Positions 11,287 to 23,112 of a stretch of DNA of 64,000 nucleotides are shown piece by piece. A program made the position numbers and the translations under genes. Every line of letters starts with the position of its first letter. The stretch's first letter is position 1. The stretch spans positions 372,001-436,000 of the forward strand of contig JAMZNZ010000006.1 of NCBI GenBank assembly GCA_024178355.1, read 5' to 3'. The notes beneath the pieces were generated by a model, which saw only the letters and a program-made list of their open reading frames with translations, was not told where the DNA came from and did not search any database. This DNA is from Maricaulaceae bacterium EIL42A08. GTDB lineage: Bacteria > Pseudomonadota > Alphaproteobacteria > Caulobacterales > Maricaulaceae.

Positions 11287-11981
11287 CGCGGGGCCATCGA
11301 CCACAGCGAAATAATGACGCCCTCGGTCGGGCCGATTTGGCGTATGAGCGAGCTGGTTGGGATCATGCTATTGGTGCCCATGCTCTTTCGGATGGTTTCG
11401 GTATCGCTTTCAGATGTGATGATCAGCCTGTGAACGCGATCACCGGCAGGCAGCTCCACGAGCACTTGGCTCTGTGCGGTCATTTCAGAGACGTCAGGTG
11501 CGCTCGCCCCACCGCCCTTGCTGGCTGCGGCTTCGGCAATCTCATTGAACGTGGCGACGGCTGTATCAACAGCGCGCTGCAAATCCCAGTCGAAAATAGC
11601 CAGCGTGCATCCGCGCCGCGCCGAGCCATTATCGGGGAAGGCGATACGCTTGATAAACACGCGCGGTGCGTTTGTTGAGGTATAGGTTTCAGCCTCGAAG
11701 CTGACAAAATTGCTAAGGCTTAGCCCGTCAAGATTGGCGCGCTCCAGACCGAGCTGGCTGGCCCGGTCTGCCATCTGCCCGTCGGCCATGGCTGGCAGGC
11801 AAAGGTCTTCAATCAGCTGAGGGATCAGAGCGTCGCTTGCTTCGGAACTTCCGGGGACACGCTCCGGCAGGACGAGCGTATGAGCATCGACTGTGGTGGT
11901 TGGCGATGCAGTTGCCGAACAGGCCGCAAGGCTTCCAGCTGCAAAAAGCGAAATCGCAAGAGAGAGTGAGGGCTTTTGCAT
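11283..11981 (-). CDS. Predicted lipoprotein of unknown function
   Basis: 232 residues. The N-terminus MQKPSLSLAISLFAAGSLAAC has a signal peptide and lipobox (SLAAC, Cys21), so it should be lipidated and anchored in the outer or inner membrane facing the periplasm. The rest is mixed alpha/beta with no motif I recognise; two further cysteines (CLPAM, GCTLA) could pair. It starts 9 bp after the next gene on the same strand, so the pair is probably one operon lying just behind the atp terminator. No function assigned. Confidence 0.8.
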   Translation of the reverse strand: MQKPSLSLAISLFAAGSLAACSATASPTTTVDAHTLVLPERVPGSSEASDALIPQLIEDLCLPAMADGQMADRASQLGLERANLDGLSLSNFVSFEAETYTSTNAPRVFIKRIAFPDNGSARRGCTLAIFDWDLQRAVDTAVATFNEIAEAAASKGGGASAPDVSEMTAQSQVLVELPAGDRVHRLIITSESDTETIRKSMGTNSMIPTSSLIRQIGPTEGVIISLWSMAPR

Positions 11982-11990
11982 TTTTTACCT

Positions 11991-12620
11991 CTAGTAGATT
12001 TCAGCGTTGCTGCAATCTCGCCCGATCTGGCGGCGGCCCAGCCCGTCAATGGTAAAGCTGGCATAGCCCGGCTCATCAGCGCTGAAGCCTTCGACATCGC
12101 GGAATAGCTCGCCAATCTGTGCTTCTGCTGCGGCGCGGTTGCCCTCAGTTCGTATCAACTCGCCGCGCCAAGTGCCACGATTGCCCAGCGCCTGGTTTAC
12201 GAGCCCTTCTGGCGTGCCAGCCGGTTGGAAGGTCAGGTGGCCCAGATAGACTACCTCGCCCGGTTCGACATCGACTCGCACGGTGCGATCGGCAAAGCAG
12301 TAGGCGGAGGACGCGCCTGCATAAAGGTAGATTTCGCGCAGGACATAGCTGCCCGCATCGATGCGGGTCCCGGCCAGCGGCCAGTCGCGGGCCTGCGGTG
12401 TGTAGCGCTGGGTCTCGCCGCGTTCGACAAGCTCGCCGGTCTCTGGATCAACCTCGGCGAACATGAAGGTGGTCAGTGGCCGCCAATCGCCGAAATTCGG
12501 TTGTTCATAGGAGAAAACCACACCGCCCTGTCCGTCACGAATACGCTGCTGAGCATCGGCGGAGGTGGTGAGTGCAAAGACGCAGCCTGTGGCGAGCGCC
12601 GTGGCGATCCAAGATTTCAT
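11991..12620 (-). CDS. Exported protein of unknown function
   Basis: 209 residues from the ATG at 12620; the frame is open for 30 more codons upstream but those overlap the atp terminator hairpin and are not protein-like. A signal peptide (MKSWIATALATGCVFALTTSADA) is followed by a predicted beta-rich domain containing DAGSYVLREIYLY and VRVDVEPGEVVYLGHL. The P/AGxY...PGEVVYLG pattern resembles periplasmic or lipoprotein domains of the DUF2846 type, but the match is not firm enough to name. Two cysteines, one near the C-terminus (RDCSN). Transcribed with the downstream lipoprotein. Confidence 0.75.
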   Translation of the reverse strand: MKSWIATALATGCVFALTTSADAQQRIRDGQGGVVFSYEQPNFGDWRPLTTFMFAEVDPETGELVERGETQRYTPQARDWPLAGTRIDAGSYVLREIYLYAGASSAYCFADRTVRVDVEPGEVVYLGHLTFQPAGTPEGLVNQALGNRGTWRGELIRTEGNRAAAEAQIGELFRDVEGFSADEPGYASFTIDGLGRRQIGRDCSNAEIY

Positions 12621-12632
12621 CTGATTGATCCT

Positions 12633-12670
12633 TAAAAGCAAAGCCCCGCGCGAATCTTCGCGCGGGGCTT
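12633..12670 (-). terminator. Intrinsic terminator of the atp operon
   Basis: A near-perfect 12-14 bp GC-rich stem (12641-12654 with 12657-12670), read leftward and followed by a U-rich tail (TTTGCTTTTAAG on the minus strand). It lies 30 bp past the atpC stop. Confidence 0.9.
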
Positions 12671-12699
12671 GCAAAGGTGTCAACCATGAAGCGTGCGGC

Positions 12700-13101
12700 C
12701 TAGTGCGCAATCGCCTGCAGCAGGGCTTCGAATTTTTCCACGCGGCCTTGGGCTTCGCGGGTTTCGTCTTCGTCGCGGGCCTGGCCGAGATCTTCGCGCG
12801 CTTCGGTGAGTTGCTTGTTCACCTCAGCGGCGTCCACATCGGCCAGATCGATGGCCTCTTCAGCCAGGATGGTCAGGCCTTCGGAGGTCACTTCAGCAAA
12901 GCCGCCGCGGATGAAGGTGCGGGTGACTTCACCGCCAGCGTGGATGGTAATCGCGCCGGAGCGCACCGTCGACATGAAGGGCGCGTGGCCCGCCAGGACG
13001 CCGAACTCACCCTCAACGCCGGGCACAACCACCTGATCAACATCGCCCTCAAAGACGCGCTTTTCAGGGGACACGAGGTCAAAGTGAAGTTTGTCAGCCA
13101 T
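12700..13101 (-). CDS. atpC: ATP synthase F1 epsilon subunit
   Basis: 133 residues. The N-terminal beta-sandwich is clear (LHFDLVSPEKRVFEGDVDQV, GEFGVLAGHAPFM, GGFAEVTSEGLTILAE), followed by a two-helix C-terminal part. Epsilon is part of the central stalk and can inhibit ATP hydrolysis. It is the last gene of the F1 operon, separated from atpD by 80 bp that contain a strong hairpin, and followed by an intrinsic terminator. Confidence 0.96.
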   Translation of the reverse strand: MADKLHFDLVSPEKRVFEGDVDQVVVPGVEGEFGVLAGHAPFMSTVRSGAITIHAGGEVTRTFIRGGFAEVTSEGLTILAEEAIDLADVDAAEVNKQLTEAREDLGQARDEDETREAQGRVEKFEALLQAIAH

Positions 13102-13143
13102 GATAAGCTGGTCCTTGTCGTCAGCTCACCGCCTTGCAAGCGG

Positions 13144-13175
13144 TAAAACGGCCCGCGCTGTGGTCAGCGCGGGCC
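13144..13175 (-). terminator. Terminator-like hairpin between atpD and atpC
   Basis: A perfect 11-bp GC stem (13150-13160 with 13165-13175) and four-base loop lies 7 bp past the atpD stop. Leftward it is followed by GTTTTA. The U-run is short, so it may attenuate, or protect the upstream 3' end, rather than terminate fully. Confidence 0.75.
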
Positions 13176-13181
13176 TTATCG

Positions 13182-14651
<1,470 letters not shown>

Positions 14652-14686
14652 TTATCCGCCGTTGGATATTCTCTTCAATTCGTCCG

Positions 14687-15571
14687 TTAGACCGCTTCAG
14701 CCCCGGAGATGATCTCGATCAGCTCCTTGGTAATCTTGGCTTGGCGGGTGCGGTTGTATTCCAGGTTCAGCTTGTCGATCAGCTCGCCAGCGTTACGCGT
14801 TGCCGCGTCCATGGCAGCCATCTTCGCGCCCATCTCACCAGCCACATTTTCCAGCAGCGCTGAAAGAATGACGGTGTTGATATAGCGCGGCAGGAGCGCG
14901 GCGAGGATCTCTTCCTCGTCCGGCTCGTATTCATAGATCGCGCCGGCAAGATCCGGGCGCTCAACGCTGCCATCGATGGCGTCGCGAGCCGGTATCAGCG
15001 TCTGGCTGCGCGGCTTCTGGCTCATCACCGAGACAAACTCGGAGCTGATCACTTCACACACATCAAAGCCGCCGTCTTCAAACAGGGCCGTGACCTTGTC
15101 GCCGATCATGCCAGCCACAGCACCGTCAATTTTCTTGACGTTACGCAGCTCGATGGAGTCGATGATCTTGTCCTTGTAGAGGCGCTTCAGGGCGTCATAC
15201 CCCTTGGCCCCGACGGTCAGGATTTTCACATCCTTGCCCTGGCTGATGAGCGCAGAAATACGCTCACGGGCCAGGCGGGAGATGTTGGTGTTGAAACCAC
15301 CGCACAGGCCGCGATCGGCCGTAGCCACAACGAGCAGATAGGTGTCGTCCTTGCCGGTGCCGACCAGAAGGCGCGGCGCGCTGGGGCCGTCCATGGACGA
15401 TGACAGGTTTGCCATCACCGCAGACATGCGCTCGGCATAGGGACGCGCGGCCTCAGCGGCTTCCTGCGCCTTGCGCAGTTTTGCCGCCGCGACCATCTGC
15501 ATCGCCTTGGTGATCTTCTTGGTCGAGTTGACCGAGTTGATCCGGTTTTTCAGTTCCTTGAGAGACGCCAT
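14687..15571 (-). CDS. atpG: ATP synthase F1 gamma subunit
   Basis: 294 residues. Start [20 protein letters not shown] and the end [20 protein letters not shown], then [14 protein letters not shown], are the terminal helices that form the rotor shaft; RGLCGGFN is the conserved central motif. The start codon directly abuts the stop of an inserted lipoprotein gene (15572), so atpG is probably coupled to that gene rather than directly to atpA. Confidence 0.98.
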   Translation of the reverse strand: MASLKELKNRINSVNSTKKITKAMQMVAAAKLRKAQEAAEAARPYAERMSAVMANLSSSMDGPSAPRLLVGTGKDDTYLLVVATADRGLCGGFNTNISRLARERISALISQGKDVKILTVGAKGYDALKRLYKDKIIDSIELRNVKKIDGAVAGMIGDKVTALFEDGGFDVCEVISSEFVSVMSQKPRSQTLIPARDAIDGSVERPDLAGAIYEYEPDEEEILAALLPRYINTVILSALLENVAGEMGAKMAAMDAATRNAGELIDKLNLEYNRTRQAKITKELIEIISGAEAV

Positions 15572-15904
15572 TTACTTGTCCTCGCTGATCTCGCACCGCG
15601 AGACAGCCTCTCGGAAAATTATAGTTGCGGTGCCTTGAACCAGAGCGGCCTCGTCTACCTGTTGAGGCGACATCGAAAGCATCTGACTCGCATTATTGGC
15701 TGCAGCGCGAACCCGAACCTCGTCCGCCAGAATGGCATCCAGTTCCTGGTCCACGCATCCACAATCGGCTTGGGAGTGGCGAAGATTTTCGCACGCATAC
15801 CAGGTGTCGACGTCAGCCCGGGTCACCGACACCGACGCGGGGTCAGGCGTCGTGGCGCAGGCCGCAAGCGTCAACAGCACAGGTATGGTCAGAAATCGCT
15901 TCAC
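15572..15904 (-). CDS. Small cysteine-patterned lipoprotein encoded inside the atp operon
   Basis: 110 residues. The signal peptide MKRFLTIPVLLTLAACATT has a lipobox (LAAC, Cys16). The mature part has four more cysteines: Cys38, Cys48 and Cys50 (a C-x9-C-x-C pattern) and Cys104. The rest is predicted helical (residues 52-100). The pattern suggests a small disulfide-stabilised helical bundle on the periplasmic side of a membrane. It starts 9 bp after the atpA stop, and its stop abuts the atpG start, so it is a true member of the transcription unit. It resembles no F0 or F1 subunit, nor the zeta subunit found in related alphaproteobacteria. Function unknown. Confidence 0.85.
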   Translation of the reverse strand: MKRFLTIPVLLTLAACATTPDPASVSVTRADVDTWYACENLRHSQADCGCVDQELDAILADEVRVRAAANNASQMLSMSPQQVDEAALVQGTATIIFREAVSRCEISEDK

Positions 15905-15913
15905 CGAAACCCC

Positions 15914-18011
<2,098 letters not shown>

Positions 18012-18240
18012 CGTGTTCGCCGCTTTCTTCTCGTGACTTGCGCCTCAGCGTGAGCCCCGCGACTCGCGAGGCGCGCTTAAGCGCTTGAAGGAACGAGGTT
18101 TTTTCCAGAAGTGCGAGCGGGTTAACCAGCTCTCACTTCCAAACCCGGCGCCGAACTAGCACAGGGGTGCGAGGTGGGCAACTGGTACACGTGCCGAAGT
18201 GTCGCTGTCATGCAGGTTTATGGGGTCAGGCACCTAGACC

Positions 18241-20406
18241 TCACAAAAAGCTATACGGCTCGATATCGACCGTCACGCGCACGCTCGACGGCGCTTTGAA
18301 CCTGGCGGTCCAGGCGCGCATATAGGCGCTGACGTCCACAGTCTTGTCGGCTTGAACGAGGAAACGCCGCCGCCAACGGCCGCGGACGACGCCCAGCGGG
18401 GGTTCGGCGGGGCCGAAGACTTCGATGCCGTCGCCTGCTGGAGCCGCGGCGGCAATGGTGCGGCAGGCGTCATCGACAAGCGCGGCATCCGGTGCCGAGA
18501 CGATCAGCGCGGCAAGGCGACCGAAGGGTGGCAGCTTTAACAATTCGCGCATCTGGCGTTCTGCGCCCAGGAAGGCCTCCCGGTCCCCGGCTTCGAGGGC
18601 TTTGAGCGCCTCGTGGTCGGGGTTCCAGGTTTGCAGGAGGGCGCGGCCCGGCTTATCGGCACGGCCTGCCCGGCCTGCGGCCTGCACCAGCGTCTGATAG
18701 GTCCGCTCGCCCGCGCGCAAATCACCGCCCGCCAATCCCAGATCGGCATCGACAACGCCCACCAGCGTCAGATGGGGAAAGTTATGGCCCTTCGCGGCGA
18801 TCTGGGTGCCAACAAGGATATCAATCTCCCCGCGCTCCATGCGTTCGACGAGGCTTCGAACATCCTCGCCGGACTGGGCGGTGTCAGAGGAGAAGACCTC
18901 GATACGCGCGTCTGGAAAGCGGCGCACGGCCTCTTCGACGACCCGCTCAACACCGGGGCCCACGCCGATCAGGCTGTCTTCAGCCTTGCATTCAGGGCAC
19001 AGCTTCGGCTTGGGCATGGAAAAGCCGGTGGTGTGACAGACCAGGCGCCCGGTATAGCGATGCTCCACCAGCCAGCGGTCGGCCTCTGGGCTTTTCATCT
19101 TGTGTCCGCAGGCTTTGCACAGAACGAGCGGGGCAAAGCCGCGCCGGTTGAGGTAAAGCAACGCCTGTTCGCCCCGCTCCAGCGTTTCGTTGACGGCGCT
19201 GACCAGCGGTTCAGACAGCCAGTTGCCTTTCTCCGGCGGGCTGAGGCGCAAATCCAGTAGCTCCACCTGGGGCAGGACCGAGCCGGTGATCCGCGCAGGC
19301 AGGCTGACATGGACATAGCGCCCGGCCTCGGCATTCACCAGGCTCTCCATGGATGGGGTCGCGCTTGCCAGAATGGCGATCGCACCGGAGAGCTTTGACC
19401 GCGCTACGGCCAGATCGCGGGCGTTATAGGTCAGCATCTCGTCCTGCTTGTAGGTGGGATCGTGCTCCTCATCCACGATGATCATGCGAAGCTTTGGCAT
19501 GGGCAGGAAAATCGACGAGCGCGCTCCGGCCACGATCCGCGCCCGTCCCGATGCGGCCTCGCGCCAGCTACGGCGTCGCTCCTTGTCCGACAGGCCCGAA
19601 TGCCAGCGCGCGGGCTCCACGCCAAAGCGATCTTTAAAGCGCTTGATCACCGACTGGGTGAGCGCAATCTCCGGCAGTAGGACCAGGATTTGCGCATCCG
19701 GCTCCCGGCGCAGCAACTCGGCGATGGCCTCAAAATAAACCTCCGTCTTTCCCGACCCGGTCACGCCATCAATCAGCGCAGACTGAAATCCCCCCGCCGC
19801 CACCAGACGGCGCAGCGTGCGCGAGGCTTCCTCCTGCAGATCGGTCAGGGGCAGGCCCGGACGGTTAGGATCAGGCTCCTCAAAGGGCGGATCGATCTCG
19901 ATCTCGCGCGCTCTTAAGCCTCCGGCCTCGGCCAGTCCCTTTACCACCGAAGACGATACGCCTGCGCGTTTGGCAAGCTCGGCCGCGCTGGCCGGGCCTT
20001 GTTCCGCGGCCTCCAGAACGGCTTTGCGCGCGGGCGTCATGCGGGCAATCGTCTGGCCGGTGGCTGAGTAGACCGTCTCGACTGGAGAGGGTTTCAGCGC
20101 CGCAGGACTACGCAGCACCGTGCGCAGGATGATGCCCGGCGGCTCGACGAGATAGCGCGCGGTCCAATCGATGAAGTCGCGTACCGGCTTTTCAATGCGG
20201 GGTCCGCCGCGCACAGCTTCGATGGATTTAAGCTTGCGCGTGCCATCGTCTGGCTTGACCGCCCAGACCACGCCGCTCGCCGCGCGCTTGCCCAGTGGCA
20301 CGATCACATGATCGCCCGGCTCTACATCCACCCCCTCAGGCACCGCATAGTCGAACGGCTCCGGCAGCGGCATGGGAATCAGGACAGAGGCAAGGGTGGC
20401 GGTCAT
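18241..20406 (-). CDS. priA: Primosomal helicase PriA with one cysteine zinc site lost
   Basis: 721 residues from the ATG at 20406 (MTATLASVLIPMPLPEPFDY); an open frame upstream is not family-like. The N-terminal 3'-DNA-binding domain is followed by Walker A GVTGSGKT (214-221) and DEEH (312-315). Of the eight cysteines that bind two zinc ions in enterobacterial PriA, Cys430, 433, 457, 470 and 473 are present, while the equivalents at 439, 442 and 460 are Ser, Ala and Thr. The C-terminal helicase motifs (GTQIAAKGHNFPHLTLVGVV, QAAGRAGR) are intact. PriA restarts collapsed replication forks. It is probably functional with a single zinc site. Confidence 0.95.
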   Translation of the reverse strand: MTATLASVLIPMPLPEPFDYAVPEGVDVEPGDHVIVPLGKRAASGVVWAVKPDDGTRKLKSIEAVRGGPRIEKPVRDFIDWTARYLVEPPGIILRTVLRSPAALKPSPVETVYSATGQTIARMTPARKAVLEAAEQGPASAAELAKRAGVSSSVVKGLAEAGGLRAREIEIDPPFEEPDPNRPGLPLTDLQEEASRTLRRLVAAGGFQSALIDGVTGSGKTEVYFEAIAELLRREPDAQILVLLPEIALTQSVIKRFKDRFGVEPARWHSGLSDKERRRSWREAASGRARIVAGARSSIFLPMPKLRMIIVDEEHDPTYKQDEMLTYNARDLAVARSKLSGAIAILASATPSMESLVNAEAGRYVHVSLPARITGSVLPQVELLDLRLSPPEKGNWLSEPLVSAVNETLERGEQALLYLNRRGFAPLVLCKACGHKMKSPEADRWLVEHRYTGRLVCHTTGFSMPKPKLCPECKAEDSLIGVGPGVERVVEEAVRRFPDARIEVFSSDTAQSGEDVRSLVERMERGEIDILVGTQIAAKGHNFPHLTLVGVVDADLGLAGGDLRAGERTYQTLVQAAGRAGRADKPGRALLQTWNPDHEALKALEAGDREAFLGAERQMRELLKLPPFGRLAALIVSAPDAALVDDACRTIAAAAPAGDGIEVFGPAEPPLGVVRGRWRRRFLVQADKTVDVSAYMRAWTARFKAPSSVRVTVDIEPYSFL

Positions 20407-20427
20407 GGCACCGGCCTCTCCACTCCT

Positions 20428-20544
20428 GTCATCCCGGACGCGCAGCGATCCGGGACCCGCGGCGTATGCGACAATGCTTTCGTCTTTATGGGCTGCAGGT
20501 CCTGGCTGCACAACCGGACGCGGTCCGGGCTTGGCCGGGATAAC
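20428..20544. repeat. Dispersed intergenic palindrome, family B (mosaic copy)
   Basis: Begins GTCATCCCGGACGCGCAGC and ends GGGCTTGGCCGGGATAAC, inverted arms flanking a longer middle. It shares the GCGATCCGG and CTTGGCCGGGA modules with the copies at 25202 and 37367. It lies between the divergent genes priA and DUF484; no coding frame is credible. Confidence 0.7.
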
Positions 20545-20554
20545 AGCGAGGTGC

Positions 20555-20659
20555 GTCCTTCGAGAGGCTCGCCAAGAGCTCGCTCCTCAGGATGAGGGAG
20601 GTTTGTGTCTGATATCGCCCTCATCCTGGGGAGCGGGTGCAACCCGCGTCTCGAAGGAC
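20555..20659. repeat. Dispersed intergenic palindrome, family C
   Basis: Outer arms GTCCTTCGAGA (20555-20565) and TCTCGAAGGAC (20649-20659) are perfect inverted repeats. Inner arms TCAGGATGAGGG and CCCTCATCCTG pair as well, giving a long cruciform. The TCCTTCGAGA...CTCAGGATGAGG layout is common between genes in Caulobacter-like and sphingomonad genomes. Confidence 0.75.
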
Positions 20660-20753
20660 CCTGAGGGATCGGCCCAAGCCTAGATATAGGGCATGAGAGA
20701 TGCAATTGAATCATGACCCCACCCTAGCAAACCTCAGCGCGTCGTCTTCAGGG

Positions 20754-20768
20754 TTAACGCACTCATAA
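20754..20768. promoter_or_regulatory. CtrA-like half-match upstream of DUF484-xerC
   Basis: TTAA, seven bases, ATAA: seven of eight consensus positions, 40 bp before the DUF484 ATG. A GAATC site lies at 20708-20712. The rest of the 401-bp priA/DUF484 gap (20407-20807) is occupied by repeat families B and C. Weak evidence. Confidence 0.25.
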
Positions 20769-20807
20769 GTGCTGGCGGGTAAAACAGGCGTGGAAAAGGA
20801 CCTTCCC

Positions 20808-21473
20808 ATGACTGACACGCCTGACCTTTCTGTCGATGACATCCGCACCCTTGTGCGCGCCCAGCCGGATATTGTTACGGGCGATGCCGAGCTGTTGGGA
20901 TTGGTGCGGTCTGCACTGTCATCTGAAGGCGTTGTGGATCTGGCGGGGCGTCAACGGGCGAAGCTGGAAACCGAGCTGTCGCGCACCAGGGCGTCCAATG
21001 CAGCCTTGATCGAATTGTCCAAAGCCAATCTGGCGGCGCAGGCTCAGTGCCATGGCGCCGTTCTGGCGGTGTTGGAGGCGGAGAACCTGACTGCGCTTGA
21101 TCGCAAGCTGGATGGTCGGGTCGCCGGCGCGCTGAGCGTGGACAAGGTGCGCGTGCTCATCGAAGGCTGCCGACCGCTGGAAGATGGCCGCTCCATCATT
21201 GGCTGCGCGCCTGAGCTGGTGGGAAGCCTGATCGGATCAAAAGCCGAGCGTCTTGGCCCTGTCGATCATCGCTTTGCCGATGCGGTGTTTGGCGAGCAGG
21301 GACCGGGCCTGCGCTCTGAAGCGCTGGTGCGCATGGATGTGGGCAGTCACGCCGCAGCCCTGTGCCTGGGGGCTCGCGACGAGGCGGCCTTCACCCCGGA
21401 TATGGGCGCGGACCTGCTGCACTTCTTTGCGCGTGTGCTGGAGCGGCGGATTTCGCCATGGCTGAAGGCTTGA
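20808..21473 (+). CDS. DUF484 family protein
   Basis: 221 residues from the ATG at 20808, seven bases behind AAGGA. A predicted helix (about 40-75, HxNAALIEL-like region RASNAALIELSKANL) precedes a GAF-like domain ending ADLLHFFARVLERRISPWL. DUF484 proteins are encoded directly upstream of xerC in many proteobacteria, and their function is not established. Here the stop lies 16 bp inside xerC, so the two are translated in tandem. A role in recombination or division control is only guilt by association. Confidence 0.9.
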   Translation: MTDTPDLSVDDIRTLVRAQPDIVTGDAELLGLVRSALSSEGVVDLAGRQRAKLETELSRTRASNAALIELSKANLAAQAQCHGAVLAVLEAENLTALDRKLDGRVAGALSVDKVRVLIEGCRPLEDGRSIIGCAPELVGSLIGSKAERLGPVDHRFADAVFGEQGPGLRSEALVRMDVGSHAAALCLGARDEAAFTPDMGADLLHFFARVLERRISPWLKA

Positions 21474-22426
21474 ATGCACCTGACCTGACGGTGGAAGCGG
21501 CCAAGGCTGCATTCCTTGACCATTTGACCGGTGAGCGCCGGGCGAGCCCGCGAACCGTGGACGCCTATGAGCGCGATCTGGATTTTCTGATCGAGTTTCT
21601 GACCGGTCATCTGGGAAAGCGGCTGATCCTGTCGGACATGGCCTGCCTGACCAGTGCTGACTGGCGCGCCTGGCTGGCGGACCGCCGCCGCTCCGGCGTT
21701 GGGTCGCGCACGCTTCAGCGTGGATTGTCGGCGGTGCGCAGCTTTTACACTTACGCCCGTCGACGCTGGGGTGTGGAAAACCCGGCGCTTGGCCTTGTCG
21801 AAGCGCCCAAAGCGCCGCGCCGCCTGCCCAGGCCTGTCAGCGAACGGGCCGCCCGTGAACTGATCGAGGAAACCGCCAGCACAGGCGAGCCGGATTGGGT
21901 TGCGGCCCGCGATGCTGCGGTGTTTGCGCTGATGTATGGCTGTGGACTGCGTGTCTCTGAAGCGCTGGGCCTGACGGGGCGGGAGCGCGAGCTTCCTTCA
22001 ACGCTACGCATCACCGGTAAGGGCAACAAGACCCGCATCGTTCCGGTCCTGCCCGCCGTGGCGGAGGCTGTGGCGCGCTATGCGTCGCTCTGCCCGTTCA
22101 CGCTTGAGGCTGATGGCGCACTGTTTAAAGCCAAGCGCGGTGGCGACCTGACCCCGCGCCATGTTCAGGCCTCAATGCAGACGCTGCGCAGCCGGTTGGG
22201 GCTTGCCCAGACCGCCACGCCGCATGCGCTGCGCCATGCGTTCGCAACGCACCTGCTGGCCCATGGCGGAGATTTGCGCTCGATCCAGGATTTGCTCGGC
22301 CATGCGTCGCTATCGACCACGCAGGTCTATGCTGAAGTCGAAACCGCGAGTTTAAAGCGTCTGTACACCGCAACTCATCCGCGCGCGAGGCGTCAGGCGG
22401 CGCGGTCGTCGCGAGCCAGGTCGTAG
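21458..22426 (+). CDS. xerC: Tyrosine recombinase XerC
   Basis: 322 residues from the ATG at 21458 (MAEGLNAPDLTVEAAKAAF). The N-terminal SAM-like core-binding domain spans 11-105. Catalytic residues of the tyrosine recombinases are all present: Arg165 (GCGLRVSEAL), Lys188 (GKGNKTR), His256 and Arg259 (HALRHAFAT), His282 (LLGHASL) and Tyr291. With XerD it resolves chromosome dimers at dif, activated by FtsK, which is also in this window. Its 3' end overlaps the convergent GNAT gene by 34 bp. Confidence 0.95.
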   Translation: MAEGLNAPDLTVEAAKAAFLDHLTGERRASPRTVDAYERDLDFLIEFLTGHLGKRLILSDMACLTSADWRAWLADRRRSGVGSRTLQRGLSAVRSFYTYARRRWGVENPALGLVEAPKAPRRLPRPVSERAARELIEETASTGEPDWVAARDAAVFALMYGCGLRVSEALGLTGRERELPSTLRITGKGNKTRIVPVLPAVAEAVARYASLCPFTLEADGALFKAKRGGDLTPRHVQASMQTLRSRLGLAQTATPHALRHAFATHLLAHGGDLRSIQDLLGHASLSTTQVYAEVETASLKRLYTATHPRARRQAARSSRARS

Positions 22427-22944
22427 CGCACCGACTCTTCGCCATTGCTGATGGTTTCAGTCTCGGTGAAGCCGGACTTTTCCAGGACCCGGCGTGACGC
22501 GTAGAGATGGGCTTCGGTCACAGCCCGCACGCTGAGCACGCGCGAATCCTGGAACGCCCAGTCCAGCAAGCCGCCAACGGCTTCTGTGGCGAGGCCCTGT
22601 TCGCGGAAGCTGGGCGACATGGAATAGCCGATCTCGATCTCACCGGTTTCATCGGGCGGACCGAAAAAGCCGCCTGTACCCACCGCGCGATCCGGGCCGC
22701 CTGGCGTCCAACCCATCAGGAAGACCCACCCGCGCCAGCCCACCTGTTCAGGGTCAGTCTCGAGCAGCTTCAGCTTTTCAACCAGCTTGGGTTCGTCGTT
22801 ATGAACAGGCGGCCACGCGGCTTCTGATTGTGCACCAATGGCTGAGAAAAAGGCCGGGCGATCGTCCACCTGAAGGCGGGCGAGCTCAGCATCAATCGCC
22901 ACCAGTCGAAGTCGCGGCGTTTGCACTTCCAGGCGTTCTGCCAT
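22393..22944 (-). CDS. GNAT-family N-acetyltransferase (RimJ/RimL type)
   Basis: 183 residues from the ATG at 22944 (MAERLEVQTPRLRLVAID), preceded by GGAG at a suitable distance. An ATG at 22962 behind GAGGGG would add six residues and is equally possible. The start TPRLRLV, then GEIEIGYSMSPSFREQGLATEAV (acetyl-CoA pyrophosphate loop) and LYASRRVLEKSGFTE are classic. It should acetylate an amine on a small molecule or protein N-terminus; the substrate cannot be read. It converges on xerC with a 34-bp overlap of coding ends. Confidence 0.88.
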   Translation of the reverse strand: MAERLEVQTPRLRLVAIDAELARLQVDDRPAFFSAIGAQSEAAWPPVHNDEPKLVEKLKLLETDPEQVGWRGWVFLMGWTPGGPDRAVGTGGFFGPPDETGEIEIGYSMSPSFREQGLATEAVGGLLDWAFQDSRVLSVRAVTEAHLYASRRVLEKSGFTETETISNGEESVRYDLARDDRAA

Positions 22945-23112
22945 CTTGGCTCCGCAGTTCATCGCACATCCCCTCACATGTCGGGGAAGCGCCTAACAGA
23001 GTTCTGTGACGCTTTTACAGTGTACACCGTTGTCACACGATCCGCACCTGTCACGCGAGCATATTGCGATGCAGCCGGTTACCGTTACCTGAATGGGACA
23101 GCCTTTTCAGGC

